Source: Syngnathus acus (Eukaryota > Chordata > Actinopteri > Syngnathiformes > Syngnathidae). From it: 64,000 nucleotides of DNA. This document shows positions 23,111 to 35,757 of the stretch, piece by piece. The stretch spans positions 1,524,001-1,588,000 of the forward strand of contig NC_051106.1 of assembly GCF_901709675.1 (NCBI RefSeq), in the 5' to 3' direction. The stretch's first letter is position 1. Every line of letters begins with the position of its first letter. The notes below the pieces were generated by a model. It was not told the DNA's origin. It did no database searches and worked only from the letters and a program-made list of their open reading frames with translations. Made by a program: the position numbers and the translations under genes.

Positions 23111-24914
23111 CAGTAGAAAACCATACAAAAAAATATGCGCTTGTTTTTTACGGCTTGACCAAGTGCATGTGAGGAAAAGAGCTCAAAAACCAAGCATAGA
23201 CGCCGGGCTAAACATGCTCTGTACAATCCGAAATGCACAAAAACACTGGACTGCACCAAATGACAATTTGTAAACAATTGACTAAATATGCAGAACTGAC
23301 TCTCAGTGTCGCTCTGATTTCTAATCCAGGTGACCGAGGCCCGATAATTACAACATCACCGTGACAAAGGTCGCATCAATGCGGACGACCAAGTGCCAAC
23401 AATCACAAACGCGCACGCACACGCTAGCTCCCCCAGGACATTCCCCGCTCAACGCCGGCGCCAAATTAGAGAAGAGCCCACGGCAGCAATTCCCGTAAAT
23501 ATTGACCGGCTTTCAAAGCGTCCCCGGGGAAGCGTTGCATTAAGTCGCCTTCGGCTAACAATGGCTGCCGCGGTCGATACGCGCGGTCGCTAAGCTAACT
23601 GCTAGCCCATCCCCCACCCCGAGAGGGCTCCTCTGGATGCGAGGTGTTGTTAATCTAATTAGCAGCGGCGGGAAGGTAAACGATGGAGAATTTCTCCAGA
23701 GGCACATTTCCGTTTTTATAGGCTGGTGAGTAGCAAATGAATAGCCGTCGCGGGAAATCTGGCGTTAGCGTCAACCCGACGAGATGGCGTCACGCCATCC
23801 GTTGCGACTAATTAAAGAGGGATTTCCTTGTATCGTTAGCCAATTAGCCACTCACGCTTCAGGTGAGCAGAAGGTGCGGCCAATAAAAACTCATTTCCGA
23901 CCAGGAAATGCGTAATATGATCGGTTAGTTGCCGTACTGCTTGTTCAACAAAAAAAAAATCTAAGTTATTTCATGAATTTCATGAATTCAATATTTTGGG
24001 GCCACTTTCAACTTATAGAGGACATACGTAATTCAAAGTGATGGAACGTCGTCAGTGAAAAGTCACGACTTTGGTGCACTTTTGATTGACAGATGAAACC
24101 AGGAGTCATTCATTATTCAGGCCTCACTGCTTCTGAATTTAAGTTGAACGTGCAAAATATCCACACAACCATATATGGTCACAGACTGACAAAACACAAG
24201 CTTGTCACAACACTTTAATCCATTTATAGTATTTAAAGGCACAAAATTGGTCTTTTTATCGACTGTTTTTCACACTTTTGAATCATGTTTATACACTAGA
24301 AAGATCCCATGTGGTTTTGCCGCCACTCAACTCACCACTGCGTGGGCATAATGCCGCGGCCAAACAACACATCGCCTTCAGTCTGCCAAAGTCGCAATAC
24401 GCCGCCGTGGTTTTTTGGAGCGCGCAAGTGTTTTGCTTCTTGATCAATTCTGGCAATGCAGGGAAACACAGAGAGGCGTCTTTGTGGATTATAATCAGAA
24501 AAAAGGCTTTACGGGCCAAGATGGACGACTTCCCCCAAGCAAAAACACAGAGGGAATCCATTTTAAAGAAACCTTGAAAAGGAATGGATTCCAAGTGGAC
24601 AACATTTATCACACATAATACTCTATGACTGTGTACAATGTTAAACAGTTTGAGAGCCTCACTTGGTGACAAGAAGGAGAAGCGTCAGTAAAACAGGCCA
24701 AAATTCAGAAGACATGACCATAACCAAATACGAGCACGTAGAAATACGTCATATATTCCACATTTAAAAATTTCTACAGAGATAGCATACTTAATTCCAC
24801 GGGTAGTGAAAGAGAAAATAGAACTTGCTGACTTCTTAATGTCAAAGGGTGCAAAAAAGTTGTAGAACAAGTTGTTCGGACCAGTGCAACACCTCAACAT
24901 GAGCACAAATTGAG
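23111..24914. other. Gene-free stretch with a conserved-looking block at 23,590-23,870
   Basis: The block at 23,590-23,870 includes GTTGTTAATCTAATTAGCAG, CGTTTTTATAGGCTGG and GACTAATTAAAGAGGG. These are clustered homeodomain-type cores in balanced-GC sequence, as seen in conserved non-coding elements. The rest shows no gene. Confidence 0.35.
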
Positions 24915-26112
24915 TACCGTAATTTTCGGACTAAAAGTCGCTCCGGAATATAGGTCGCATTAGCCATAAAATGCACAATAACGTGAAAAAAAACATATAT
25001 AAGTCGCTCCGGAGTATAAGTCGCATTTTGGGGGGAAATTTATTCGACAAAATCCAACACCAAAAACAGACATGAACGAGCAACAACAGGCTAAACGATA
25101 GGTATGCTAACGTGACATAAACACAAACGAAGAGCTGAGTAACATTCAGAGTTATTAAAAAAAACTATTACATAAATAACACGTTTATAAAACCATCTGT
25201 GTCACTCCAATTCATTAAATCCATCGATCGTCCTTTGTCAACAATGGGTGCGCGCCGCTGATGGCGCTTGCACTTCAAAATATTCCACAGGCCCATATAA
25301 CGATATATAAATTAGATATCAAATAACTATTATACAAGCAATAATATCAAACCATCTGTGTCACTCCAAATCATTAAATCCATCGATCAAATTCCTCGTC
25401 CTTTGTCAACAACGCTGCGCGTGCGCCCTGACGTCAGCCTCGTCGTTATTCCACAGATCTAGTATATAACTATATTGTAGCGTTAACAAAGTACAAGGAA
25501 AGACGTGGGTTTGGTAAACGGCTCTTTATTTAACAAAACAAACGTCCAGGCGTGTGGCGGCGTGGACTTCCAGCCACGGAGGTGGAAGAGAGATCCGTAG
25601 AATAGGACCGGACGTGCGTAAAAGCCATGACCGAGCCCCATCCACCGTCCCCGGACAGCCACCCGGGAGAGCGCTGGCCCCCGACTTCTATCCACGGAGG
25701 TGAAAGACAGCTCCGTAGAGTAGGACCGGGCGTGCGTAAAAGCCATAATAGTTTTTCAAACCTTCTGTGTCACTCCAAATCCTTAAATCCTTCAAACTCT
25801 TCGTCCTCCGTGTCACTTAGAAACAAAGCCGGTCATGATGCCGGTAGTACGTGGGGCCCTTCGTCATCTTCGTCATCCCGTGATCAATCTTTGTCCTTTT
25901 TGTAAACAACCGCCGCGCCGCGCCGCGCACGTCACTTGAAATTCAAATTACAGTAATCCCTTGCTACATCGCGGTTCGTTTATCGCGGTTTCACTTTTTT
26001 ATTATTTTTGAAAATCTTTGAAAAAATTCACATATAAGTTGCTCCTTATAAGTGCCCCCCCCCACCCAAACTATGAAAAAAAACCGCGACTTATAGTCCG
26101 AAAATTACGGTA
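24915..26112. mobile_element. Complete non-autonomous transposon, TACCGTAATTTTCGGACT family
   Basis: The left end TACCGTAATTTTCGGACTAA and the right end AGTCCGAAAATTACGGTA form an inverted repeat over 27 bases with one mismatch, and the outer TA is the target. Subterminal phrases CGCTCCGGA(A/G)TATA(G)GTCGC repeat within the left end. The right half (25,560-26,112) is homologous to 1-688, including the GC-rich minisatellite and the captured ATCGCGGTT segment. No transposase frame is present. Confidence 0.9.
25945..26010. mobile_element. Captured pogo/Tigger-like terminus inside the larger element
   Basis: CAGTAATCCCTTGCTACATC then GCGGTTCGTTTATCGCGG is the end pattern of a different Tc1/mariner-type element. 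It occurs at the same relative place in the copy at 1-688 (about 525-575), so it was inside the family before it spread. Confidence 0.6.
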
Positions 26113-26439
26113 CTTGGGACAGGGAGTGCAAGAAGAACCTTGGGCGATAAGTCACATGCTGCTTCACCACAGTGGTTGATGCCACAGCAGGCTGCCAAAA
26201 AGGTAAAAGAGAAATGTAAAAAAGAACAAATGCACTTTATTACCACAATAAAAGGGTAACAGGAGTGGTAAAAATATTAAAAAGAAGACAAAAAAAGTCT
26301 TCCCATTCTGGTAAATTTCCATAGCAGGGAACTGACTAATCAACAGCCAGTTGAGTTCAGTGTTGGTGCCAAAACTGTTGATTCAATAATCAAATAAAAG
26401 AATCAAATGGTCGCGGCAGTGACATACGACCCACTGCCA

Positions 26440-26890
26440 GGTCCACGTTTGACGGCAAACTTAATTTTCTGCCCGCTTGTCAAGGAATATCATCTTGACC
26501 GCAACTGAATAGTTCTATTATCGGGATAAAACAGAGCTTGGGGGAGGTCGGCGGCGGCCAAAGGGGAAATAATGAGTTCTTTCATGGCAGCGTGAGCTTA
26601 AAGAAACATTTAATTAGAAAGTGACGAGCTCGCGCCACCTTTTTTTTTTTCTCTTCACCGCGAAAGACGCGCAATCAATGATCCCAAAGAGGCCGGGGAA
26701 AAAAAATAATTAGCCGCCCACGTAGTCACGCGTCCCCACCGAGAAAAGACAAGGAGGCGCTAATGATTTGCATATTCCCGACGCGCTGACAGCCGCCCTG
26801 CCAAATTTTACTGGCTTTTGGCGTGTGGGCGGCAGGTGCTCGCCGCTGTGACAGTCGACTCAATAAATTACTCATAATGACTCAGAGATG
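26440..26890. promoter_or_regulatory. Candidate conserved non-coding element
   Basis: The block has dense motifs such as AAACATTTAATTAGAAAG, GCTAATGATTTGCATATTCC (an octamer-like ATTTGCAT core overlapping TAAT), AATAAATTACTCATAATGAC and CTTTTGGCGTGTGGGCGG in unique sequence. This composition is typical of deeply conserved enhancers near developmental genes. Conservation has not been tested here. Confidence 0.35.
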
Positions 26891-29800
26891 ACATTTTTTA
26901 AGCAAAACAGGGCACACATTACAATTCCCCACAAAGAGCGCACGTGTTAACACAAAATGAGGAAAAATGGCATCCGGTAGCAACTCAACACCAGGCCCAA
27001 CTGTGCACTTATTGGGCTAAATGCAACTAGACAAGGCTAAAATAATCCGAGCACATTAAAAACATGTAGGATACATCTCAGAATAGCAAGGCTAACTAAC
27101 GTAGGCGAAAGTAGGTAGCAAAATAGTTCAAGTGACATCTCTAGGAGAGCTCTAACCAAGCTAAATTAAGATGAGTGGAGCTAATCAGTGAGCTACACTG
27201 CAGAAGCAGTGAAGATGAAGTAGCATTTAGGCAAGCGTGATGTTAGCATTACTCCAGCGGGCCCTAAAGCAGAGTTACAAGCGGAGGCAGAGGAACTTCT
27301 TTATTTATCACCTACATAAAAGCCAGGGATGCGTTAAAGGTAATAAGGGCACAGGATGGAGGACGAGGAGCGGGATAAAGTACACATGGCACCACCACCA
27401 CCGTGCTATTGACGCTAATTTCACGCCCGTTCGTTAGGCCACAGAAGCGCCATCGTGGCTGCCACTTTCACACTAACGCAATATGCCTCCACCAATTTTA
27501 CAGCAGAGAAAAAAGAAAAGGAAAAACAAATCTCTGCTGAGGAGCTGATAGCAAGCATGCTAGTAGGATGAGTGAGTTCAAACGAGGTTAGCCAATTTGA
27601 GGAGCTGCTGACAACATTTTACCAGCAAGATTACAGGCTAAAGATGTCATATGTGAGCTAAAGAGCGGCAAAGTAGGAGAAATTAAACCAGAGGGAAAAA
27701 GCTAAAATAGCATAGCGTGGCTCTAGGCTAGGACAAGATAACATCATAGCTTGTCAGCCCAGTTTAAAGGTTAGGGATAAAATACTCTAGGTTAAGGTTA
27801 AAAGCTTGGTATGGTACAAACAGCTCGGTAGAATAGAATAGGCCGCTAAGAAAAGCTAAGCTAATAAACCATTTTATTTTATAGTACGTCATTGGGATGT
27901 TGCTGTCTTAACGGTCGAACCGTGACACGTATTTGAAATATAGCTGTGGGAGATTTGCAACATGCCCGCTCATAGCGCTAACCTGAAACCTCAAAGCTAA
28001 GCGTTTGACGCCATCGTCAGTGGGGTTCGAGTTTTCCGAGGTGCAGTGTGGGACTGTGCTGTCATCCTCGCTGACGAGATTAGCGTCAAATCCTCAGATC
28101 CTGAAACACCCTCGGCGGGGGCGCAAAACCTGCAGTGTCGAAAGCGCCCCTGACGACCGTTTGACGCTCTGTGATAAGATGCCAATTTAATAATTCGTAT
28201 GAATGAAGAAAAATAAAAGTCCAACACGCACAAACAGTAAAACATGCCTTGCTTGAAACTGTAACCATGGTTCCAGCTTACTTTGAAACCTTAACCCTGG
28301 TTTAAAACCCTACTCTGAAAACCAAGGCAGTAGTAACTCAAGCTGCGGCTCGGTAAATACTAACCGAGTTGTTCTCAAAACAGTAGGGATGCGAAACTCT
28401 GGTCATCTGTTTTCTTGTGTGGAGAGTCGCTTCCGCCGTCGCTGTCAATTTGGTGGCGTGCCAAGCGTCGGCAGAAGGCCTGCTGATCTGACGACTGGAG
28501 CGCAGCCATCTTTTTGGTCTTCTGTCTGCCGCTGTCCTCCTCCGTACAGCTCCGCTTTGATCAGACGTGCGTGTGCACACTCGTGTGGATCGTGTTGAGA
28601 AGTCTTTTGACATGATACAAGTTTATTTTTATTCCCTGCGACTACTTGAAACCCAAATTGTACTTAGAAACCTTAACCCTGTCCCGAACCCCAACCTGTC
28701 CTCAAGAACTCCTTTCGATATTTTGCAGATTGTTTCTTGTTCTTCCCCGTTACTGCAACTCATCAAGCTCACCTTTACTTGAAATCCAATCCTTGACCTT
28801 TAAACATGACTTAGAACCGGTAAACTTGTCTTGAAACCCTGCCTCTGGTTTGGATTATTTTGTGAACGCTGACCTCCTTTTAGCGATGACGCTACTAGCT
28901 TGCGGTGCTCCATTTTCAAGGTGATAAATGTTTAAAGGCCCCGCTTGTTTGTAAAATGTTTTCGTTTAGATCAACGACATAATAAACCTCCGCCGGCAGA
29001 TTATGAATAACGACGGCGCTCGAGCAGGCCCGGCCGCCGTATTGTTCCCTCGGCCATTCAATCATTCATCAGCGGAAAATAAGCGGCGGGGAGGAAAACG
29101 TTTGATTGTGTGCGTCTGGCAGCTTAAAAGGAGAACAGGTGGATGAACATCAAACAGGCCGTGTAGCGCATATTCAAATATTTCCATAAAACATCTTTAA
29201 CAGAGTCACCACTTTCTGCTTTAAAAAAAAAAACGCTTTTGTGAGCACTATTTTTATCCCCGTGGGTAAGTCAAGTGCTTGTATTCTAAAGGGCTAACTT
29301 TTGATTAGCAATTAGCTCGTAGAAAGAAAATTACATCAGAGTGTGTCATGTCAGTGTTTTGTGGCAACAAATCAAAATCAAGCGTTATGCTCCGCCCTCA
29401 CACGCAATAGCAGAAATTCAAATTCTTGACAATTTAGTGTTGGGCCAGTCTGATAGGGGAATTATGAGATTTATTTTAGGGTGGCCGGAGCTTTACCTCA
29501 TGCAGCGGGAGGTTGGCTCATCTCTACCTGCTGAGAGTGACGCAACCCGCGAGTGGAGTAAGGCGCTAAAACGTTTGAACTAAATGAACCGTCTAGATTG
29601 TCTTCAGGTGTCGTGCTTTTTGCCCCGGTCGCCCCGGTCGACAAACGGCAAACATATTTGGCCCGTGGCCATTTTCGACCGAGATTCAGCAACACCACTG
29701 CGTGCTACCTGCGAAAGTTACTTTCGCCTCCCACGTTGGCCCGCCGTGATGGCGTTCCCACGCCGACAAGACAGCGGTAGACCGAGGCAACGGCTGGCGC

Positions 29801-29929
29801 TCTTTTGTCATTGACTCTGCCAATCACAGCGACTAATTCAGAAAGCCTTTTTGTCTACTCGCTTCAGATCTAAGTGGCTCATTTCCACATTTCTTCGACT
29901 GCAGGTTGCTGCTTGATGGGAAAACTTTG

Positions 29930-30320
29930 CCGCCATACTTGGGACAAATAGCTGTTTGGAATCAATCAAACTTTCTCTCTCTTTTAGGACATGGCATCTT
30001 GAAACTTTTTTGTTGGTTTAGTCATGATAGACACACCTACCAAATTCCATTTTTCCAAGTCTGGATTTCTTTTTTTTGTAAAATGCAATCCGTAGGGTGC
30101 CTCAAACCAAACTGGCCGACCTCCTGTCTTTTCAGTTGTGGCTCCTTGAGGCTTTTTTGTGCATCTCTTCATGATAGACATGCCTAGAGAAATTCTAGTG
30201 TATGTTGCATTCAAAAAGCATTTTTGGCCAATTTCTCTCTGGTAGTTAAGCACAATGTTACGTTTCAAAGTGGACTGTCTCTCAGCCATGTTTCAAATGC
30301 CAAAGGACCCTAAAATGGCG
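29930..30320. repeat. Dispersed ATGGCCGAC repeat, further copy
   Basis: The phrases CATGATAGACACACCTACC, AACTGGCCGACCTCCTGTC and AAAATGGCGACTTGAAAG match the repeat at 7,960-8,520 and 10,120-10,720. Confidence 0.5.
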
Positions 30321-33300
30321 ACTTGAAAGTAAAATGTTTTGCTTCCATTTTGAGTACAAAATTGGAGGTGTGTTGCTTGACTCGCATGCGTGAGTTTTCT
30401 GTCCAATTACTGTTCAAGATGAAACGGCGAGCGGAGGAGAGGGCTGTGACACGAAGCTCTACGGACGGACGAACGGAGAGGCCCGTGAGGGCTTTCCAAA
30501 GGCCGAGGCCCAAAGCTCATACTTTGCTTTGACGTCCGGCCAATCGAGCGAGTCGCCACGGCGCGCAGCCGATTCCCGTCCGCACAGGACAGAAGTTCAG
30601 CCATGCGCTTTGAGCAACGCAAGCATCCATGCGCAGCGGAACGCTCCACCGTTGCCCTCCCAGGGAATGTCAAAGCAGAGATCGATGTTTTCAAGCAAAT
30701 GTTTCCGCGTTGAGGTACAATACGAACACTGCTTAGATAGAGGAACATATCGTGAGAATGATTCCATGAAAACTGTGATAATTGCAGCATAATTTAATTT
30801 TCATATAATATATTTTATATAAAACATTGACATAAGCACTGGTTTTATATGTAAATTTTCTCAGGTGCCGCTCGGGGAGCAATGGAAATGGGGAAAAGTC
30901 TACTTTTACATATTTCATATTCACATATGCAGCTATATAAATTATTTGCATGCGTCTTTTTAATGAGATACAGAAGAAAAACTACCGCTCAAACTGACAA
31001 AAAAATAAATTCACATTGATGAAAACCTCCTTGGCTTGCACTTAAAAAAAACTGACTAACATGAATGTTTCATATTTTTGTACTATGGGTTGATGTCGAT
31101 TCACCCCAAGGCCGCTCGTGTTTGTTATTTAAATGACGTGCTAGCATGTTAACCGAGGGTGCTTTCTTAATGCGGTCCGTTTTCCGAGCTGAATAACTAA
31201 TTGTTGTGGAGGGTGGCCGCGCGTTATTAGCGAGCAAGCGTCGTCCACACTCATTTTGACTGCGGCCTGCGGGACCCCCGCCCGCCCGCATCTACAACTG
31301 CCGCTCACCCGCTCGGCCCCTCCTGGCTGCCTCGCCGGGGGCATTGGGCACGCAAATGAATAAAACATGGCGCCCGTTTCATTTGGAAAGCCCTTGTAAT
31401 GAGGCACTTTTGGACCCGCGTTTCTCCTGCTACTCAGGGGAAAGGGTGGTGGTGGGGGGCAGGCACCGTGGCGTGGAAAGCGGCGATTTGATGCGCTAAA
31501 GCTAGCAGAAAGGCTGCAAATTGAGGCAAAGATCATGGCAAAGTTTTTTTGTTTTTTTTTCTTTCACACAACAAGCAAATGCTTTGCGCTTCACTGATGC
31601 GGTTTGTAATGCAGCGTGCCAATCGCGTAATAGCTCGTCACGGCATTCAACGTTTTGGAGAGAAGACAACATCAGTTAATTAAGCGGCACAATGTTTCTA
31701 TTTGCTGCTGTTGTTGGAGACTCGTGAGACATTCACAACCTCCAAACGCGTCCAGACTGCAAATCAAGTATCTTCAAGCAAATTGACTGTCCATTCTCAT
31801 TAATGACAAAAAAGTGCACTATACAATTGTGTACTTGTCAGTAATGAAAAAGCTCCTAAATTGTTGGGCAGGTGACACTAAAATGCAAAACAAGGACTTT
31901 CCAAATAAAAGAGGAAAAATTTACGACACTTTAAATTAACAGCAGAGCTGAACTGATGGGCTCATTTGCACCTTTTATTGCTACGCAGTCGAGTTATTAC
32001 GTGTCGGACTGTCATCGTTCCTTCACAGCTCACAAGTAAAGCAGACAGGAAGGTTAGCCGCCATTAAACTTCACTTTAACCAGCAGCCAACCATAAAGCA
32101 GCCATATGGAAATTTAATGAGAAGGGGGGGAAGGGGGGTTTAAGAGTTTACAACCAGCACGGAGATTGTGACCACGCATTTGACCGGAGAGCAGCCGTCA
32201 GATAATATATTGTGTTTTATACTATCCATGTAGATTTTTTGTAAAATCTGGCTGGTTGTACAATGGCACTCCAAAAGTCCAATAAAGGATCAAGAGAGTA
32301 AAAACAGGGCTAAATGGTGGCTTCCTGTCCTCCACATGAGGTGGCGAATCAATTTGAAAAGAAGCGGATGAGGGGAAATTAAAAGTCGTCTTGGTTTTAT
32401 TGATAAAAAGCAACAGCGGGAAATCTAATTGAGGGGAAGACGAGAAAGAAATGGATTTAAATTGTACACCATTACACCATTAGAGACGCTCAACAGACAA
32501 CTGCAGGTAGGCTCAGAAAAGATGCACTGTGAAATGTCAAGTATAATTTGGAGCTTGGTGGCACAGAAACAACAGGAAGATACATTTTTTGGTGAGACGC
32601 CAGATTAAAGATACACAACAATGTCATTTCAGATCCACAAAAACAAGGTGGCTATGTTGCGTTGGCAATAGCATCGCCACTTGTGTTACAGTTTGGAGAT
32701 GCAAATTAAGCATTGTCAGTATCAACAAGGTTGTACAAAACTAATCAGAAAATGATTACATTAACAGTTGCGGACAATAGCATCTAAAAATCATTAGTTT
32801 AGGTCCATGAGATGCTACATTGCCTTGTTAAAAGTAACATAGCGTTGTTGTTGTTGCCATTGTGACTCACAGCACCGACTTTCGAGGTGTCATCATTTGC
32901 ATTACAATTGAATTGAAAAGTTGAAAAAAATGTTTTTTTTTATTACTGATACCAATGTTTCTGAGACGTGTTTTATATCAGTAACCACAGTAACTGAAAG
33001 TCTAATCTGCTTCAGTGCGCTTTTATTTAATCCTGCTTAGTTTTGGGGGGATATGTGTGAAATTGTAAGCGTCGCATTGAAATTCATACGATGTCCCGTC
33101 AGCACTGAGCCCCGGCGCATTTTACAATAGCCGTCTAATGAGGCGGGAGAAGAAGAAATATTATGTTGGGGAAATGAGCTCCAAGTTATTCAAAGAGCAG
33201 CATGCACATTTAAAGATTTTTTGTGTGTGGTTAGAACTTTGGATGGATGGAGACGGGAAAATCAGACATTAATGTGGACGCTCACAAGAGCTCCGTTAAG

Positions 33301-33809
33301 AGAGTCAGTTAAAATGAGATGAGCAGAGCACTTAGCATTAGCATCGGCGGTATTATGACAGTTCAGCGTTGGGAGGAGTGCTTGAACATATGATCAGTTA
33401 AGTTCGGTTCTGTGAGCATTGGCTTTAGTTCTCGTGTTACTGTTAAAGACGCACACAGCGCTTGGACAAATGATCTTACAGTAATTCTTCATGAGTACAA
33501 AGCCAGTTCTTTTAGCATCTGTTAGCATCACCAATTAGCATTCAATATCATCTATGAATGGTTGTTTGTCTATATGTGCCCTGTGATGGACATTTTATTT
33601 TTATTTTCAGTCGATGCATCTGGCAACATTTCATACAATTTGCCAATGAAAAACATACGCTAATTCTGTTAGCATTTAATACTCACTAGTTTAGCTTTTT
33701 TGGCTCATGACCATTTCTTAGGTTATGGACTACTAATAAAGGTTTAATGATGGTCACAGTTTGAAAGATAATTTGTATTTCCATTATTTCCTATGGGGGA
33801 AATAAATAT

Positions 33810-34030
33810 ATCAATTCCTGATCCCCCCCCAGTCGATTCCCCTTTCCGGGCCAGTTTGTCGGGCGGGTGTGATTTTAATCTCCACTTGACACCCGCTCAG
33901 CCGTTTAATCCAAACAGCTGTTGGCGAGCAAACAACAACTTCCCGCGCCGCGCGCCATTAATTGGACGTAATTACAAAATGCGCGCGCCGAAAAACAAAC
34001 CGCGCTGCTGTTTGTTTTCCATGTCTGCAA
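33810..34030. promoter_or_regulatory. Candidate conserved non-coding element
   Basis: The block contains GTGTGATTTTAATCTCCACT, CAAACAGCTGTTGGCG (E-box CAGCTG), GCGCCATTAATTGGACG and GTAATTACAAAATGCGC. It is homeodomain- and bHLH-core rich, CpG-rich and unique, and ends where the GA microsatellite begins. It is inferred from composition only. Confidence 0.35.
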
Positions 34031-34062
34031 GGCTTTTTTAGAGCGATAGAGAGCGATAGCGC

Positions 34063-34146
34063 ACACAGAGAGAGAGCGAGAGAGAGAACGAGAGAGAGAG
34101 AACGAGAGAGAGAGAGAACGAGAGAGAGCGAGCGAAAGAGCGAGTG
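34063..34146. repeat. (GA)n microsatellite
   Basis: The tract is an imperfect GAGAGAGA run interrupted by AACGAG and GCGAG units. Confidence 0.95.
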
Positions 34147-34584
34147 AGATTTCATTTTATTTTCCTCTTGCCGTAGTCAGTGAGTGGATGGTGAAACAGT
34201 GCCCTCCAGTAGCGACAGTATGGAACAGTGTGGCAAAACATGATTTCATACTGTTACTGAAAGGCAACACCAGCCTACCTGGATTTAATATATTAATTGA
34301 TTGAGGAATAGTGGAACAATCACTACCGGTTTGCGAGGTACATTAGAGCCTCGATTTAATGCACAAATTGTGGGAAGGTTTCATCCGTTAGAAATATCTG
34401 ACTTTATAAAAATATCTAACAGTTCTTTTAGTCAGACAGGGAAGATTTTACCTGCTTTACATGTTTCGGCCACTTCCTGTAGCCTTCCTCACAAGCGTCA
34501 CAAGATGGGGAAGTGACGTGACATGTTTTGTAGGCTGCTGGGATCTCATTTAGCCACTTGTGGCTTGCATTTAGCCACTGGAGG

Positions 34585-35668
34585 TCACTTGTGCATGTAG
34601 GCGGCCATGTCTTTTTCCAGACTCTGAGCGAAGCGGTGGTTGAGGAAGACAAGCTGGCCGTGAGGAAGAAGCCGACTTAGCAGGACGTCCACACGGCTGC
34701 TCTTCAACAGGATCTGGGAAATTGACACACAATTACATAACATGGAAATCAACCGTTCTTAAAAAGAAGCAACACTGCCATCTACTGGGATCTGTTCATC
34801 AATATCGAGGCCAGACTGTTGAAATACACGGAATGCATACGATAATAATCCACTAAAAAGGCCCTTGGGCTTCCCCCTCACCTCGCTGCCCTGTCCCAGC
34901 ATGTGCAGGTGCTCCAAGCAGTGTCTGGCGAGGTTCCGAAGCGTTCCCTCGGCCAGCAACAGGTTCTCGTGGGGCTCGCACAAAATCACAAAGGACAAAC
35001 AATTGACGGCCAACCAGAGTGCGCTGACCTCCTGCAAGTAGGGGTCACCGCAGCGCAGCCTCAGCACGCCGGTGTCGGCGTCCTGCAGGGCTAGGGCCTC
35101 CTCGCCAGGCAGAGTTTCCACCGGGGGATGCCCTGATGCCTCTCGGTGCAGAGAGACGGCGCTTTGAACCTGCCTGGTCCGAACCAGACAAAATAACACA
35201 ATCAGTCAAAATATGTAAAATACTTGCCAGCTCGTATGTCATGAACTTGGGGTGCTCGATATCACTTTTTTCACTCCGAGTACTCACCGATAATAAGTAC
35301 CGATACGTATAGTACTTTGGGAATTTAATACAAATACAAACAATTCTGAACAAATAACTTTCTGATAGATGATTTCGCTGATGCGTCAAAAATTCGTTTG
35401 ATAAAATTCAGAATGGGAAAAATATCACAATAAATGTCTGGTCTGAATCTGCTGGGTCAATTCATAAAGAAGAACCGACGTACCGGGCCACCACGGCGAG
35501 TTTCTCGACTGACAACAGTCGCCTCTCCTCGGCGTTGAGCTGCAGCCGCTGCCCGCCCTGAAAGAGCGCTTCGTCCGGTCCGAAGACGCGTGAGTAGAGC
35601 ACCCTGCTCTCCCCGGGAGCGAGCGCCCCGATCGGGCAAACGGTGTGTATGACGAAAGCGACTACCAT
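34585..35668 (-). CDS. ap5s1: AP-5 complex subunit sigma-1
   Basis: Small (sigma) subunit of the AP-5 adaptor complex, which works with SPG11/SPG15 on late endosomes and lysosomes in retrieval to the Golgi. The coding exons are 35,484-35,668, 34,882-35,173 and 34,585-34,713, with in-phase GT-AG junctions, giving 201 aa against about 200 in human. The start MVVAFVIHTV matches the family's MVHAFLIHTL. Later family blocks are RVLYSRVFG, VARQVQSAVSLHREASGHPP, the hallmark ENLLLAEGTLRNLARH, and the end LLPHGQLVFLNHRFAQSLEK. An in-frame upstream ATG (35,761) would add a hydrophobic 31-residue extension, but homology favours 35,668. A TCACATGA box lies in the upstream region. The gene lies downstream of cdc25b on the same strand, as in human. 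Confidence 0.95.
34775..34788 (-). promoter_or_regulatory. CTCF core motif in ap5s1 intron 2
   Basis: The minus strand reads CCAGTAGATGGCAG, a full match to the consensus CCASYAGRKGGCRS. A second site in the opposite orientation lies at 35,801. Confidence 0.5.
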
Positions 35669-35757
35669 GATGATGATCACATAGCAAAGCAACAACGAGG
35701 ATGGAAGGAGGCTAACTGTTTGTGTTGTCAACCCAGGCGACTCGCTTCCGAGTTTGA

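Larger units (their letters stand above)
26113..34580. other. Gene-free stretch with several conserved-looking blocks
   Basis: No exon with splice support is seen. TAAT-, CpG- and GATTA-rich blocks at 26,440-26,890, 28,960-29,110, 31,150-31,460 and 33,810-34,030 stand out from the AT-rich background. Between 27,000 and 27,860 a degenerate GCTAA-rich sequence prevails. 28,260-28,850 has the CTTGAAACCC minisatellite, and 29,930-30,320 the ATGGCCGAC repeat. Confidence 0.4.
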
